DNA of 64,000 bases from Ilyonectria destructans (taxonomy: Eukaryota; Ascomycota; Sordariomycetes; Hypocreales; Nectriaceae). The stretch's first letter is position 1. Every line of letters begins with the position of its first letter. Below are positions 54,616 to 64,000 of this stretch, piece by piece. The notes under the pieces are model-generated. The model did no database searches and had not been told where the DNA came from. It saw only the letters and a program-made list of their open reading frames with translations. The stretch covers positions 62,001-126,000 of the forward strand of contig JAHEWK010000035.1 in NCBI GenBank assembly GCA_020740775.1. Reading direction: 5' to 3'. The translations under genes were made by a program, and so were the position numbers.

Positions 54616-55830
54616 TCATTGGTCAGAGGTGTCTTCGATGGCTAGTTTTGGCGAGATCTTGGACTTCTTCTGAGTGAGAGCTTTCACTTGTGCCTGTAGG
54701 TCTAAGTCTTCTTCGAGGGCTTCTCTTACTTTTATCTGAAATTTTTCTCGAGGCCTAAACCCTCTCCAAGCTATGTTTGGAAAAACATAGAAGCATTTCT
54801 TAAGGACATGGGGTAGGCCGCATGCCGGGCATTTATCCTGTTCTTCAGGAGGCCTCTGGCGCTTCGTCCTTTGCCCTTCCTTCTTCAGAGAACGGTACTG
54901 ACCTTCAATGATGCGAGCGTCCTCTGGTTCATCATCCTGGGGGTCCTCCCCAGCAAAGCTCGCAGAGAATGCACCTTGGGAGAAATTTCCCGTGCGACCT
55001 GGGCCCCGTAAGGCCTCTGCATTTTTGAGCTTATTCCGGAAGGCGTTCGCTAGATCTCGATAGATAAGAGATTCATCTTGGATCAGGTTTTGTTGGCTAA
55101 TTTCATAGGCTGCCGTCCAGGCAGGGAGAAGTTGTGAAGAGATGTTGAAGAAGTCATATGCCCAGGAGCTGCAAAAGAGGGTCTCTGGGACCTTTTGTTG
55201 CTGTCCTTTGGCCAGGGCTTCTTCCCAATCTTCTAACCATTTGACCGCTTGAGTTATAGTCTTTGGAGGCGTTTTCATGAGGGTCAAGTAAGTGTTTCGG
55301 GCATCTCGTGTTTCGTCTGCTTCTGACCTCCCGCATCGGGCACGAAGATTTTTATGCCATTCATAGATCGACTTGCGTGGCTGACAACAGGTCCGGACGT
55401 AACTGGGAGAGACAGTTCGGATAACCCAGTCTTGGAGGGTTCTCAGAGACTTCCTCTGTCTTTCTGACGATTTTTCTTGAAGCTGATATAAAGAGAGGTC
55501 CTGTTGGAAGCTCTTCTGACCTTGTTCAGTTAGGTCAGATAGAGACCATGTTCCGTTGGTTGTCTCCTGTATGTCATCTGAATTGGTCCCTTCAGTCTCA
55601 GGTGTTTCTGATCGAATGGTCCGTTGTGCTGCTGTTGTCTTGGTATATTTGCGTCGTCTGATATCGGGGAAGGCCGGTTCCTCTTCAAGGAAAATCTTCC
55701 TTTTGAGGTGCTGTTGCAGACCTAGAAGGTCAACCTGAAGAAGGAATTCGTGCTCCCAGTCCGGGAAGTCCCCAGGTTTTATAAGAGTGGCTGTAAGACC
55801 TTCTTTCTGGGATTTTCTATGCAGTATCAT
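54616..55830 (-). CDS. gag: Copia gag
   Basis: From ATG 55830 a 404-residue capsid-type protein. It has an N-terminal region with PGDFPDWEHEFLLQVDLLGL, a helical UBN2-like capsid part (WVIRTVSPSYVRTC, NTYLTLMKTPPKTITQAVKW, LANAFRNKLKN) and a zinc knuckle near the end (CPACGLPHVLKKC), then a Lys-rich tail. The frame is open upstream of the ATG almost to the LTR. It stops at TGA 54618-54616, and the pol frame continues directly behind it in the same phase. Gag packages the element RNA in virus-like particles. Confidence 0.85.
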   Translation of the reverse strand: MILHRKSQKEGLTATLIKPGDFPDWEHEFLLQVDLLGLQQHLKRKIFLEEEPAFPDIRRRKYTKTTAAQRTIRSETPETEGTNSDDIQETTNGTWSLSDLTEQGQKSFQQDLSLYQLQEKSSERQRKSLRTLQDWVIRTVSPSYVRTCCQPRKSIYEWHKNLRARCGRSEADETRDARNTYLTLMKTPPKTITQAVKWLEDWEEALAKGQQQKVPETLFCSSWAYDFFNISSQLLPAWTAAYEISQQNLIQDESLIYRDLANAFRNKLKNAEALRGPGRTGNFSQGAFSASFAGEDPQDDEPEDARIIEGQYRSLKKEGQRTKRQRPPEEQDKCPACGLPHVLKKCFYVFPNIAWRGFRPREKFQIKVREALEEDLDLQAQVKALTQKKSKISPKLAIEDTSDQ

Positions 55831-55890
55831 AGATAAGATAGAGGGATTCTCAAAGATATTAAAATGGGTTGAGGCAGTGAGACTCTTAAT

Positions 55891-56065
55891 TGTCAAATAT
55901 TAGGGTGAATCAAAGTTGTGTATTGTGTCCCCCTATATCTTGAGGTTTCAGAGCAAGCTTTATATACCCTGTCCCTTCTGTATAGAATCAGCTAGAAGCT
56001 GATTGCTAAGCCTTGTGGCAATAGGTGGCAATAGGTGGCAACTTTCGCCACTGACATATCTGACA
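55891..56065 (-). repeat. Copia 5' LTR
   Basis: 175 bp, begins TGTCAGATATG and ends TATTTGACA in element orientation, with a TATATAAAGC string as likely promoter element. A short direct repeat CCACCTATTG occurs twice near its start. Confidence 0.93.
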
Positions 56066-56238
56066 ACTATAAAACGCCAGCTGGCACGGCGGGTGCCGAA
56101 CACGTTGTTAAAAGCAATGGTGAGAAGGTTCCGCTCATCAACACTCAGCTCACCACCCGTCTTGACGACTTCCTTCAGAAGGGTGACCATATCATCGTAG
56201 CGATTAGCCTGGCCACAGAGGCGAGCGAGGAAAGTCAG
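56066..56238 (-). pseudogene. 14-3-3 protein gene, 5' part (split by Copia)
   Basis: Reads LTFLARLCGQANRYDDMVTL, LKEVVKTGGELSVDERNLLT, then IAFNNVFGTRRASWRF, and breaks at the LTR. Basic residue Lys49 of animal 14-3-3 zeta (YKNV), part of the phosphate pocket, is Asn here (FNNV); the Arg of RRASWR is kept. The first codons are probably on an upstream exon: a GTAAGG donor at 56309 and a TATAG acceptor at 56240 are present, but joining to the ATG near 56315 leaves the frame off by one. The start is therefore unresolved or already broken. Confidence 0.82.
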
Positions 56239-57035
56239 GCTATAGCCATGAAATCAGTGTCATGGGCCTGGAGAGACCGATCGAGCGGAGAGACAAACTC
56301 CTTACGCTGCATGATGGGTGTATGGTATGGGGTATTGCGGCGGTATGGTTGGGCTCTGCAAAAAGAGAATCGTACTTCAGAATAGAACTGTGTCAGATAA
56401 TCAAAGAAAAATACGCTGCTAGAATGGGAGAAAATGAGGTAATAACGCAGCGACAACAGTGACAGGAAGGAGCGCGTGGCGGGGGCAATTTAAGAGGGTT
56501 TGTTTGTGAACTTCTAAGTGTGGTGTATCGGTTTCGAGTTATCGAGCAGGGAGGAGCGGTATAAATGGTGGTTGGGAGTCTACAGCATGCCGTGGTTGGG
56601 CAAATTTAGTGGGTAGCGCACCAAGCCGCTGACTGAACATTGACGTTGGTCCTAACGGCACGCCCAGGCCCACGCCACAGCTCACCGCAGAAGCACAAAG
56701 CACAACCTGAAGTCAAATTAATGAGTGGAAAAATTGAGAAAGAATGGTTCCCTTCAGCTTAGGTAGCAAGATCCCTCGCTCGACGAAGCCGATCATTATT
56801 GTTCGCTTATTCTCTACTGTCTAATCTTACTTAACCATCGTCATCCTCCTCCCAGTCCGGCTGACCAGTCGTTTGGATTGGACGTGGGCGGTAGGGGTGT
56901 GTTAGCCCGGGACAACTGGAAGCTCCCAGGGAAAGAACCCTGCAACCGTGCACAGGCAAAAAGCGTTGTGTTTGATGAAAGATTGGCAAGACCCTCCAGC
57001 GTATAAAAAACGACGAGAATGCTTGGGACACGGAC
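56239..57035. other. 5' flank of the 14-3-3 gene
   Basis: Contains the unresolved first exon region (near 56310) and promoter DNA. From about 56480 onward no gene is supported. Confidence 0.4.
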
Positions 57036-57300
57036 GTGTGCACGGACGCGGAAATGTTATCGTCAGTCTATTCTATAGATGACTGGGGGGCGCGTATTGA
57101 GAAGCGTTATAACTCGAAGAAGAGGGGGAAAAGGGCAAAGCCGGTGAGAGACTTCTCGCACAACGTGAGTCTCCAAGAGCTACGCGAGCAGCAGGAGGTC
57201 ATCGCCGAAGGTCGCGTGAAGGAGGCAGCGCGGCCCACAAATCAAATCCAAACTGCCAACTGCCAAACAAATCAAACAAATAAAGCGAAATCTTATGTCA
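57036..57300 (+). pseudogene. C-terminal fragment of a pogo-type transposase (tentative)
   Basis: The frame reads SIDDWGARIEKRYNSKKRGK, then AKPVRDFSHNVSLQELREQQ and EGRVKEAARPTNQ, resembling the basic tail of some fungal DDE_1 transposases. No DDE core is attached. The end is low-complexity and runs into the palindrome region. Confidence is limited because I compare from memory only. Confidence 0.4.
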
Positions 57301-57541
57301 AATCAAATAAATACGAAATCCCGGATTTGAAATGCAATTTGATATATTTGATACGCAATATAGCGAGGTGGCCCAGTAGGTCCAGGCTGATGAGTGCTTG
57401 ATGGTACCAGGGGGTCTCGTGACATCGCGTCAAGCTCAACCCCCCGTGAGGGACGAACGGGGGGGCGACTGACCAAGCAAAAAGTGGTTGAGTCGACAAA
57501 TCTACCCGTTGGTCCATGTGTGGGGCAAGCCCCAAGGCGGA

Positions 57542-57563
57542 CCAACTAAGCAAGCTTAGTTGG
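57542..57563. repeat. Perfect 9-bp palindrome (CCAACTAAG / CTTAGTTGG, 4-base loop)
   Basis: Lies between the two transposase fragments and may be two abutting transposon ends. The right-hand side continues as TTGGCCACAAAAATCCGG. Confidence 0.6.
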
Positions 57564-57704
57564 CCACAAAAATCCGGAACAGTCACAAAAAGCTGGAACA
57601 GTCAATTACCTGCCCATGTCTCAATCCACGCGAATTTCCCATACATTCCGCCCGAAATCACGACACCAGACAGTACAAAATAGCGACTTTCAGATCAATT
57701 CATT

Positions 57705-57979
57705 ATGCCCGCGTCGGCTAACCTTAGAGCCGCAAAAGAGGTCGTCGCATCACGTGCCAATCAAGCCCGCGCTCCTCGTCGCAATGCAGCTTCCTACAGC
57801 AGGAAGCCTATCTCGATCCGCGCCGCCTGCGCCAAACATGAAGGCGCCTCTGTTACCTCTGTATCGCGACTCATTAAGAAGCTCGAGAACCCTGATTCTG
57901 ACGTATCGCCGCCAAGAGGGCGCCCACGGCTGTTGACAGTCGAAGAAGACGAATCTATCGTCGCCTTCGTCGTCTGGAT
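57705..57979 (+). pseudogene. N-terminus of a pogo-type transposase, cut by a hAT insertion
   Basis: From ATG 57705 the frame reads a basic start (RAAKEVVASRANQARAPRRN), a helix-turn-helix (ISIRAACAKHEGASVTSVSR), the hinge PRGRPRLLTVEEDESIVAFV and VWI, and then enters the left end of the hAT element at 57980. The rest of the gene was not found beyond the right end of the hAT element. Confidence 0.6.
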
Positions 57980-60900
57980 CAGACCTGCGTATTTGGATAT
58001 GATATATCGATATCAACTGTGCTATCTGGATATATCGATATTGATATATATCGATATCGATATAACTCTCTGCCTCTTAAATGGATATCCAGATTGATAT
58101 CCACCTAAATACCGCTCTCTGATTGGCTGAAAAGATCTTATCAATTGATTAGATGATGAAAAGACTTCTGTCAAGCTCCGGAGACTTTCGCTTACTGTTG
58201 GAGGCAAGGATCACGATCATCGTGAACTTGTTCACGATGAGAGTGAACGACCACAACTAGTATCAGGCAGCAGGCTGCTGCCTATGACATCGGCACATTG
58301 AACATAGGTATAAGAGACCGAGCTTCGTCGCTCCCTTAGATAGAAAGAGGAGCTCAATCAACACTGATCTTTTGTTCAATGTCTGCATTCGTGTATCAGT
58401 GATAGGTTGACAACTTCTCTTAATTTCAACATTAGCACCACCATCTCAGTACTCGTTCAAACGGCCCTGGGTATTCTAGCACAATTAGCTTATCCAGGTG
58501 ATTTATCGACCATGACATCATCTCAGACCACCGCCGCCTCTACGCCCTCGATTTCGGACCAGCCCATTACTGGGACGTCTCTGAACTTTTTCCTCTTCTT
58601 CAAAGCAACGTATCCTGATGAGGACACCCAGAACACCACCGGCGGGTCACGTACGCGCAAATCTAGGGGTATGGTGATGTATCGATGTCTCCATTGCCCT
58701 GCCGATAAGCCCTGGGCGAATCGGAAGCGGGACAACGCATGGCATCACGCCCGGCGGTGCCATGCCGATATTATCTCTTCCCTCGATCGCACGCTCATTG
58801 GGGGCAGTTCTGATGTTCTAGATGATGAAAGGGAAGCCAAACGTCCTCGGATTGATGCTTTCTTTCCCTCTCGTTACTCGGATGCCTCTCTCCGCTGTAT
58901 GTTCGACCGCGATCGGTATTTAGATGCAATAATCAGCCTAATCACACGCCGCCGCCTTGCCTTCTCAGCAATTACCTGGGATGAGATGCAAGAGATGATG
59001 CTAGCAGCTAATCCTGCTATAGAGGACCTTTTAGTGACCAACCGAAGTGCTCTAATGCGACTAATTGATGCCACATATGAGTTATATTCTTCTCAGCTCA
59101 TGGCAACTCTTGAATCTTCCATCTCAAAGATCCATATCCTCTCTGATCTCTGGACATCGCCCCATCGCCATGGGATACTCGCCATCTCTGCGAGATGGGT
59201 TGATCGGGATTATCAGCCACGAAGGGCACTTCTAGCGATGCCAGAATGTCGCTATAGCCATAGTGGTGAAACCCAGGCATCTCTAATTATCGATACACTG
59301 GCAAAGTACGGCATTGCTTCTAAAGTGGGCTACCATGTAGGGGATAATGCCACTTCAAATGATACCTGCTTGTCTTATCTCTCACGGCGGTTACGAGAAG
59401 ACTATGGGGTACGATAGCTCTTCCCTTATCTCTGGATTAGGATTAATTGGTTACTAGTTGACGTTTGATCCCTCTAAGCGCCGTATCCGCTGCGTCGCCC
59501 ACATTATTAACCTATCCCTTCAAGCATTTCTTCTCGCGTCTTCAAAAGAGGCACTAATCGCCGCTCTTAATGCCGCCGATGATACCTCAAACGATCAGTT
59601 GTTTGCACAGTTCTACGACACCTTGCACGACGCCGGACAGACAACAAGAACAGATGAGGCCGATCAGAGAAGAAGAGCTTCGCGAAGAGGCAATCGTATA
59701 CTTGAGAACTTCACTGGATGGCAGCATATCGCGCCCCTACGGAAAGTACACAACATCGCGGTCTGGATACGTAAATCTACGCTTCATTCGGCTATATGGG
59801 ACGATGAAATAAAGCTCCGACTAGGCATAGATAATGCCACACGCTGGAATTCATGGTATCGATTGTTGGATAATTTTCTGCGGTATCAATCCCGTGTAAA
59901 ACAGTTCCTAATTGACCATGATAGAGAACTTCAAGACGATATCCTGCTAGCTTCAGAGTGGGAGTTTATTGAACGGACGCATCGTTTCCTACAGCCGTTT
60001 GCCTCAGCTACGTTGTTGGCCGAAGGGGCGCGATCTACACTCTCCCAATCACTCTCGATAATGGATGTTTTATCGCGACAGTACGAGAAGTATAAGGTCG
60101 GTGGCGATGTTTTTTCTTTTATCTAATTGATCGGTTAACTAATTGTCTTATTTAGGAGCTTTATAGTTCAAAGGAAAACCATGATCCTCATATGGTACAC
60201 TGCATCGATATGGGCTGGTTTGTACTTAATAAGTACTACACCTTATCAGACCAGACACCTGTGTATGCCGCCGCACTCCTTCTCGATCCCTCGAAACGAA
60301 GAAAATACATTGAGCGGAATTGGCAAGAATCCTGGCACGCGCCTGCTATTGCTGCTGCCCAGCAAATTTGGCTAGATGAATATAATGCCGCGCCAATCTC
60401 AGAATCCTTGCGGGTGCCTCTAGATGTGTCCTCTTCATCTGGGAGGCAGCGCAACGAGCTGGATGAGTTGTTGAGCGATATTGCTGTTACTGGCCCTATC
60501 TTAGACGACGCCGATGACTTCGAAACCTTTATTGATGCACCACCAACCCGGATAGCTGGCTCTCCTCTCGAGTGGTGGCTACATCGAGATCAAAGGAAAG
60601 CATATCCGCGGTTATCCCGCATGGCAATTGATATCCTCTCAATCCCTCCTGAATCATCTGATGTTGAGTCTCACTTCTCATCGGCGCGGCGTACGCTATC
60701 ATGGGATAGAGAGAGCATGACCTGCGAAAACCTGGCGAAGGTTGAGTGTGTGGGCAACTGGATGCGCGAGGGCATCATTGTGCCCAGGTCTCACGGTGGC
60801 AGGGGCGTTATTTCGAGCGTTGCTGTGGAATTTAGCGTTGAAACAGAGGCAGAGGACTTTCTAGATTAGGGTACTTTCTTGTTCTTTCCTCTAGCCTGCA

Positions 60901-61230
60901 AGAATTATATGTGGTTTATCTGGATATCAACCTTGCTAAAGTGGCTATGTGGCTGTATGGATATCTACCTGGATATTGTCAAAGTGAGTAGGAAGATGCC
61001 ATGCATGTGAGGGTTATTAAGAGTTAATTGGCCTTGACCACTACCCAAGTCAAGAGGACGAAGGTCCCAGTTATATACACAACAACGGTGCCCAAGTGGG
61101 TCGGGACGCCACCTCGGCTGAAGCGGAATATCGTTTGACAGATATATCGATATCCAGATAATTTCTCCCACTCATCTGGATATCGATATAAGGGCCAGAA
61201 TTTCGGTGGATATCGATATACGCAGGTCTG
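57980..61230 (+). mobile_element. hAT transposon, 3251 bp, with GATATC-rich subterminal arrays
   Basis: Perfect 13-bp inverted ends CAGACCTGCGTAT. Both subterminal regions (57992-58105 and 60915-61222) are packed with TGGATATC, ATATCGATAT and related strings, as expected for multiple transposase sites in hAT elements. The 8 bases on either side (GTCTGGAT and CTGCACAT) do not match, so the copy may have lost its original flank on one side. The single gene inside is intact. Confidence 0.85.
58512..60869 (+). CDS. hAT transposase, intact
   Basis: Three exons (58512-59408, 59458-60096, 60156-60869) with introns of 49 and 59 bp give 749 residues in one frame. The BED-type finger is YRCLHCPADKPWANRKRDNA with following His residues (AWHHARRCH). 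The RNase-H-like nuclease has HILSDLWTSPHRHG (first Asp), YHVGDNATSNDTCL (second Asp) and RIRCVAHIINLSLQAF (the C..H motif of the family). LGIDNATRWNSWYRL lies in the insertion region, and the dimerisation domain ends with PPESSDVESHFSSARRTLSW (Glu). With full-length protein and matching TIRs, this copy could be mobile. An additional 5' exon cannot be excluded. Confidence 0.9.
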
Positions 61231-61292
61231 CTGCACATCTCGGTTAGACTGCCAGTCCAGTCTGCACATCTCAGTCAGACTGCTAGTCCAGT
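61231..61292. repeat. 31-bp tandem duplication at the right flank of the hAT
   Basis: Two head-to-tail copies (61231-61261 and 61262-61292) begin CTGCACATCTC and end AGTCCAGT, with three differences. Degenerate pieces with AGACGGACTGCTAGT continue to about 61380, up to the cut end of the next gene. Confidence 0.8.
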
Positions 61293-61385
61293 CCGACCAA
61301 AGTCAGACGGACTGCTAGTTTAGTCTAGCCTAGTCAAACGGACTAAATGGCCAGTCTGAGGCGTCCAGACGGACTGATTGCACTA

Positions 61386-61619
61386 TTAGGAGCGCTGCTC
61401 GACGGGCTTGACCTCCTCCTTCTTGCCCTCAGCCTTGGACTCCTCAGTCTCAGCGGGCTTGGACTCCTCGGCGGGCTTGTCCTCGGTGGCGGGAGCAGAC
61501 TCGGCGGGGGTCTTCTCAGGGGGCTTCGACTCGACAGCGGGGGTCTTGGTGGCGGGAGCGGGAGTGGTCTCGGGCTTGGTCTCCTGAGGGACCTCGACGT
61601 TCTTCTGTTCCTCGGCCAT
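61386..61619 (-). pseudogene. Acidic Pro/Ala/Glu/Lys-rich protein, probably a truncated PH-domain (Meu6-like) gene
   Basis: ATG 61619 gives 77 residues starting MAEEQKNVEVPQETKPETTP and ending AEGKKEEVKPVEQRS. From memory this low-complexity start with KPVEQ resembles the N-terminus of fungal Meu6-like proteins, where a pleckstrin-homology domain (GVLGYKAPG...) follows. Here the frame ends directly after VEQ at the edge of the AGACGGACTG repeat region, so the folded domain appears to be lost. A genuinely short acidic protein is the alternative. GC-rich codons match the host genes. Confidence 0.5.
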
Positions 61620-63415
61620 TTTGAATAGAGTTGTAGTGGGAGTAGGTATTGGGGGGGTATCTCAAGGGGGTATCACAACAAACAAAGACGGAGGTATGAT
61701 AAAGAAAAAAGATCCAGATCCAGAAAAGAGACGTTGGATTTTGGAGTGTGGTCTTGGGACAGAGTGGTGAGGAAGGAAGAGGAGGAGGAGGAAAAGGCAG
61801 CTGGAGGACGGGGACGCTGGGGGTACGGATGTCCATCAAGACATCACGAATAAAAGTAGCTTCAGCATGGAAATAGACTCTCCACCAGCTCAGCCTAACA
61901 ACAGATTTCCATCATGACGCTTCTTCTCAGGATGATGACGTCATCATGCAAGATCTTGATCCCACCTGGTTCCTGGATACTTTCCTCTCCTTCTCCGAAT
62001 TCTTCGTCCGAAGCGGGCGAGGCAACCCAAGCTATCTGTGGCCGCTCCTCGCGTACCAGTTCCTTATATCCTCGGCCATTATGCCAACCCCGCCACGGTA
62101 CTCGTATCAGTCTGCATCGCTCAGGAGTTCGAGAAGCCGCCTACGATGCCGACCGTCATTTTCTCTCAACGTCAGACAGTCCCAATGAAGGGGAGGCGTC
62201 GAGTTCGCCGAAGATGTAAACATTTGCGACGTCAAGAAAGGTTTGGAACATTGAAAGCAACAGTAGAGAGGCCAATGACATCCAACCCCTAGAAAAATCG
62301 TCACTTTTCAACTGACAGTTCGTTACAACCTCGATCCACCGTGCCGACACCACAGTGTAATTCTCAGGCTATGTTGCAACCACTGGCACTGCCAGAGGAA
62401 GGAGGGTTATCTGCAGAGCAGCTGGGTCGCCTCGTTAGCTCGCTCCACCATGCCCACGCCTCCACAATACTCACAGGGCTCGTTGTCATCGTTCTCAACG
62501 GATTCTTGGGGAAGTAGCCCCAAGACATCTCAGTTAAGTCAAACCCAGATGGATTCATAGGCCCTTAATCCAAGATACTTCAAGAAAATCCCCTCATATA
62601 TCCGGGATGCCACCAGGTGTCTTCGCTTGTGAATAGCTCTACACCACCTAGATCTACGTGTCCGACTCCGCCATACTTCCATAAGCCTATACAAAATGAT
62701 GTGAATGGTCAAGCAGGTGTCTCTGGGTCACGAGCCATTGATAACATGCACGCTCTCCTTCGCTAATTGCCGAGAGGCGCCGAACCTGATCGGCTGCCAC
62801 CAAGATGGAAAGGATTTGACGATAGTGATTATATGACGTCTATTAGTTTCTAGAATAAGAGTGCTAGAAGTCAATCTGCGGGCTACTCTTCAACATCGTC
62901 ATTACAACACAGAGACACAACAAACTTGCACGATGCTGCATCGACGCCAATACGTGGCCGCGTTTACTGAACGTCTGGCCCTTCCTGAGCGAGCAGGCCT
63001 TACGGACCTGTTTGTTCAGGCCCACGTTTTGACCAGTCCTGTGTGGGTTCCTCTCACACAAACCCCGTGAGACACCCAAAAGTGGTCCAAGCTCCCGAGG
63101 CGAATGACGAAACGCTGAGTTCATCAAGTCGGCATATCCGCTTTCTTCTGATCCCTCCCCAAATTCCGAATCTTGGATATTTTGTCATCATTGCCGACGG
63201 AGCACCACCACGTTTCTAAAATCACTTCGTTGCCCTCCTGCCTCCATCGGTATGGTTTCCCTTCTATCTCGCCTTGGATATTGATTGAAGTAGAATCCAA
63301 CTGGCAATTGATTCTCTTTTCTTTGATTCCATTCGTTGATATAGAGCCGGGCTGACAAGTAACCCCCACGTCAGTAGTTTGGAAGTTGACAAACTACACC
63401 CCCATCGCCATCACC
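61620..63415. other. 1.8 kb without a clear gene, including the Mn-SOD promoter
   Basis: A plus-strand frame near 61915-62190 (DLDPTWFLDTFLSF, SYLWPLLAYQFLI) looks slightly protein-like but has no start, family match or splice pattern I can support. The last 250 bases must contain the promoter of the SOD gene; no TATA box is evident. Confidence 0.35.
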
Positions 63416-64000
63416 ATGTCGCCCACCCTCCTGCGCGCCACGCCCGTCCTGCTCGCCGGCCTCCGCGCCCGCGCTGTCAAGCCCCTCGCCGCCATGGCCT
63501 CGACCAGCTTCGTCCGCGGCAAGGCCACCCTCCCCGACCTCCCCTGTAAGCTCTCTCCCCCTCTCCCCGGTTCTTCTCAAACCCAGAGTCACTGACCTGA
63601 GGTGTCCAGATGACTACGGCGCCCTCGAGCCCTACATCTCTGGTCAGATCATGGAGCTCCACCACTCCAAGCACCACCAGACGTACGTCAACGGCTTCAA
63701 CGCCGCCCTCGAGGCCCTCGCCGATGCCAGCGCCAAGGGCGACGTAAAGGCCGTCGTCGCCCAGGCACCCTTGATCAACTTCCACGACGGCGGCCACGTC
63801 AACCACTCGCTCTTCTGGGAGAACCTCGCCCCCAATGGCAAGGGTGGCGATGGCGAGCCCGAGGGCAAGCTCCTGACCGCCATCAACGGGGACTTTGGCT
63901 CCTTCGACGCCCTCCAGAAGCAGACCAACGCCGCCCTCGCCGGCATCCAGGGCTCCGGCTGGGCCTGGCTCGTCAAGGACAAGACATCCGGCACCCTCAG
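63416..64000 (+). CDS. sod2: Mitochondrial Mn superoxide dismutase (cut by window end)
   Basis: Exon 1 (63416-63545), a 64-bp intron (GTAAGC..TCCAG) and exon 2 (63610 onward) are in frame; the gene continues past the window. The first about 37 residues are Arg/Ala/Leu-rich without acids, a typical mitochondrial import sequence. The mature part starts KATLPDLPYDYGALEPYISG. Metal ligand His is in QIMELHHSKHHQTYV and the second in HDGGHVNHSLFWENL. The GSGWAWLV block is present, while the DxWEHAY ligands lie outside. The loop reads HDGGH where HGGGH is usual, a small oddity beside the active site. It converts superoxide to peroxide and oxygen in the matrix. Confidence 0.93.

Larger units (their letters stand above)
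51024..56065 (-). mobile_element. Ty1/Copia retrotransposon with identical LTRs
   Basis: A complete element of 5042 bp on the minus strand. The two 175-bp LTRs (TG..CA) are identical base by base as far as I can align them, so the insertion is young. A purine-rich tract (GAGGGGGTG) lies directly inside the 3' LTR. Gag and pol share one frame, separated by a single TGA. The flanks do not show the expected 5-bp duplication: in the element's orientation they are ATAGT before and TCTCC after. The flanking 14-3-3 sequence is collinear across the element. Confidence 0.93.

Noticed and set aside
61347..61628. Leu/Gly-rich plus-strand frame opposite the acidic gene
   Set aside because: Mirror translation of Lys/Glu/Pro/Ala codons; no independent support.
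61914..62292. Plus-strand frames around 62 kb as a gene
   Set aside because: Three overlapping frames, no family match, no splice support; left as unannotated.
1..64000. CRISPR arrays, bacterial operons, riboswitches
   Set aside because: The window is fungal nuclear DNA; the only regular repeats seen are transposon-linked and lack unique spacers.

Overview
The window is nuclear DNA of a filamentous ascomycete (Pezizomycotina). Short 46-80 bp GT..AG introns with CTNAC-type branch sites, an ascomycete laccase, a mitochondrial Mn superoxide dismutase, 14-3-3 and Hst2-type sirtuin pieces, and fungal transposon families (Tad-like LINEs, Fot1/pogo, Crypton, fungal piggyBac, hAT, MULE) all point this way. 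I cannot name the species. It reads as a transposon-rich accessory segment in which a few host genes survive between nested and decayed elements. Many decayed copies carry stops of the TGG to TGA/TAG kind, which fits (but does not prove) repeat-induced point mutation.

Layout. 0.7-1.9 kb: secreted beta-propeller glycosidase-like gene. 2.9-11.2 kb: transposon block (LINE cut at both ends, piggyBac with a MITE in its 5' side, degenerate pogo element, solo LTR). 12.2-14.2 kb: two gene remnants and an intact alpha/beta hydrolase. 15.7-16.0 kb: mariner-type MITE. 16.6-21.8 kb: a 1652-residue protein joining an indoleamine-2,3-dioxygenase-like domain, an FAD/NAD(P)H reductase and a cytochrome b5. 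22.4-27.3 kb: a hairpin, a candidate intron-bearing tRNA gene, a dead hAT and a truncated LINE. 29.3-31.3 kb: laccase. 31.8-33.6 kb: 5'-truncated sirtuin, an AT-rich block and a Helitron fragment. 34-39 kb: a Crypton split exactly at a TA by an intact pogo element. 39.4-44.3 kb: a two-gene MULE-like element. 45.2-46.6 kb: intact Tc1-type DD34E element. 46.9-49.8 kb: GNAT acetyltransferase directly followed in frame by a MULE transposase. 50.3-56.2 kb: a 14-3-3 gene split by a young Copia element with identical LTRs. 57-61.4 kb: pogo fragments, an intact hAT and a truncated acidic protein. 63.4 kb to the end: Mn-SOD.

The most unusual item is the 39.4-44.3 kb element. Its transposase gene has 14 introns and a second, convergent gene has 6, all 46-56 bp long. 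Nearly every intron, the space between the genes and both 5' flanks carry the motif AAT-NN-ATT, usually in two or three copies exactly 11 bp apart. I saw no such pairs in the exons. The two convergent genes resemble the mudrA/mudrB layout of maize MuDR. The second notable item is the dioxygenase-reductase-cytochrome b5 fusion, which puts the redox partners known to reduce mammalian IDO in one chain.
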